A DNA stretch of 6,410 nt from UMGS1307 sp964523005 (GTDB taxonomy: Bacteria; Bacillota; Clostridia; Oscillospirales; CAG-382): contig CAZFZL010000087.1 of the NCBI GenBank assembly GCA_964523005.1, positions 1 to 6,410 on the forward strand, given 5' to 3'. Shown here one piece after another: positions 5,401 to 6,410 of this stretch. Made by a program: the position numbers and the translations under genes. Each line of letters starts with the position of its first letter. Positions within the stretch are counted from its first letter, which is position 1. A model generated the notes under the pieces. That model was given only the letters and a program-made list of their open reading frames with translations. It was not told the origin of the DNA and did no database searches.

Positions 5401-6410
5401 TTATTGTCTTAATGTGATAGAATCCTCGAAGCTGAGTCTTTTGAGTATGCGTTTAACTACGGCGTCGGCGTCGGCGTCGCTGAGAGTTTTCTCTGCGCTG
5501 CGCAGCACGAGCCTGAAGGCAATGCTCTTTTTGCCGTCATCAACGCCTTTTCCGGTATATACATCGAACGCCTGCGCGCTTTCGACAAGCTTTCCGCCGG
5601 AAGCGATCATCTTTGCGATAATATCGCCTGCCGCGGCGTTTTCGTCGCATACGAGCGCAAGGTCGCGCGTTATTGACGGATAGACCGGCAGCGGCTTATA
5701 GCGCCGTTCACCGGCAGCCGCCGCATAGAGCTTTTCGGCGTCAAATACGGCGATGCACGCGTCGTGCGGTACACCGCATTTGTCGGCGCACTGCGGGTGT
5801 ATCTGTCCGAATACTGCGATGTTTTCACCGTTCGATTCGAAGCTTGCGGATCTGCCGGGATGCAGATACGGCGTTTTTGTCTCGCGTCCGAGTGTCACGG
5901 TGACGTTGAGTGCCTCGCAAAGCTGTTCACAAACGCCCTTCATATCGTAAAAATCCCAGCCGCCGTACGAAGCCACGACAAGCTGCTTCGTCTCGTCGCT
6001 CATACCGTCTGCGCACTTCTTATAGACCGTTGCAAGCTCGAACACACGCGCTTCGTCGACGCGTCTGCTGTAATTGCGTGCGAGCACCTCAAGCAGCGAT
6101 ACGACGGCGCTGCGGCGCATCGTGCTCGTATCTTCTCCGAGCGGATTGAGTATTACAAGCTCGCTGTCCGGATCGAACGAAAGTCCCGCCTTCGCGTATG
6201 ACGCCGGGCTGACGAACGAATAAGTATACGCTTCGCAGCAGCCGATCGACGCGAGCGTCTGACGCAGAAGCACATCAAATTTCTGACGCGCCGTCAGTCC
6301 GCCTGCCGTCATTCGCCCGGCGAAGAGCGTAGGCTCTATATTGTCAAATCCGTATAATCTTACGACCTCTTCGGATATATCGGCAGTGTTCTCCATGTCC
6401 TGTCTGTAAG
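5401..6410 (-). CDS. pheT: phenylalanyl-tRNA synthetase beta subunit, C-terminal part
   Basis: The C-terminal 335 residues of PheT, which with PheS charges tRNA-Phe in the cytoplasm as an alpha2-beta2 enzyme. Reading continues to the window edge (YRQD before the first internal Met, whose codon is 6394-6396). About 450 to 470 N-terminal residues (B1, B3/4 editing, most of B5) must therefore lie outside; this is truncation by the window, not a broken gene. Counting from that Met, the B5 end reads ADISEEVVRLYGFDNI (5-20), and the synthetase-like core shows TYSFVSP (58-64), LNPLGEDTSTMRRS (83-96), LLEVLARNYSR (101-111) and HPGRSA (179-184). The anticodon-binding FDX-ACB domain runs from about 238 (VYPSITRDLAL) to the end. 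A (GGCGTC)3 tract encodes the DADADA stretch near its end. pheS normally lies upstream. Confidence 0.97.
   Translation of the reverse strand, partial: YRQDMENTADISEEVVRLYGFDNIEPTLFAGRMTAGGLTARQKFDVLLRQTLASIGCCEAYTYSFVSPASYAKAGLSFDPDSELVILNPLGEDTSTMRRSAVVSLLEVLARNYSRRVDEARVFELATVYKKCADGMSDETKQLVVASYGGWDFYDMKGVCEQLCEALNVTVTLGRETKTPYLHPGRSASFESNGENIAVFGQIHPQCADKCGVPHDACIAVFDAEKLYAAAAGERRYKPLPVYPSITRDLALVCDENAAAGDIIAKMIASGGKLVESAQAFDVYTGKGVDDGKKSIAFRLVLRSAEKTLSDADADAVVKRILKRLSFEDSITLRQ

Noticed and set aside
5461..5480. (GGCGTC)3 tandem tract in pheT
   Set aside because: It simply encodes Asp-Ala repeats in the FDX-ACB domain and is too short to treat as a separate element.

Overview
The window looks like a piece of a Firmicutes (Clostridia-type) chromosome. 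The clearest marker is an IreB/ReoM-family regulatory phosphoprotein gene, a family tied to the PASTA Ser/Thr kinase system of Gram-positive bacteria. The moderate base composition with frequent CG dinucleotides, the AGGAG-type ribosome binding sites and the gut-anaerobe style of the GH31 and MATE proteins fit an uncultured gut clostridium, but the species cannot be named from this sequence.

Layout. Positions 53-1169 hold two tightly packed plus-strand genes: a small zinc-ribbon membrane protein and a PAP2-type membrane phosphatase. They may follow an upstream gene whose last codons lie at the left edge. They converge on a leftward block, and a long near-perfect hairpin (1186-1228) sits in the convergent gap. 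The leftward block, 5216 down to 1316, reads ireB, then a 96-residue protein of unknown function, then a MATE exporter, then a glycoside hydrolase family 31 enzyme. The spacings are 21 nt, an 8-nt overlap and 18 nt, so this is almost certainly one operon. A near-consensus sigma-A promoter (5355-5383, 17-nt spacer) lies upstream, followed by a leader of about 130 nt. The right end (5401-6410) is the C-terminal part of pheT, the phenylalanyl-tRNA synthetase beta subunit, which runs off the window.

How it may work together. ireB is best known beside alaS and ruvX; here it heads an operon with a transporter and a cytoplasmic glycosidase. If the operon is real, it puts a regulator of peptidoglycan precursor synthesis on the same transcript as an exporter and a sugar hydrolase. 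That link is inference from gene order only. The promoter is embedded in a 10-bp perfect inverted repeat whose dyad falls on the -10 box, which suggests a regulated start. The points most worth a second look are this promoter architecture, the unusual ireB neighbourhood with its unknown 96-residue partner, and a GH31 enzyme whose catalytic aspartates are kept while neighbouring active-site motifs are altered. No mobile element, CRISPR array, tRNA or rRNA was seen.
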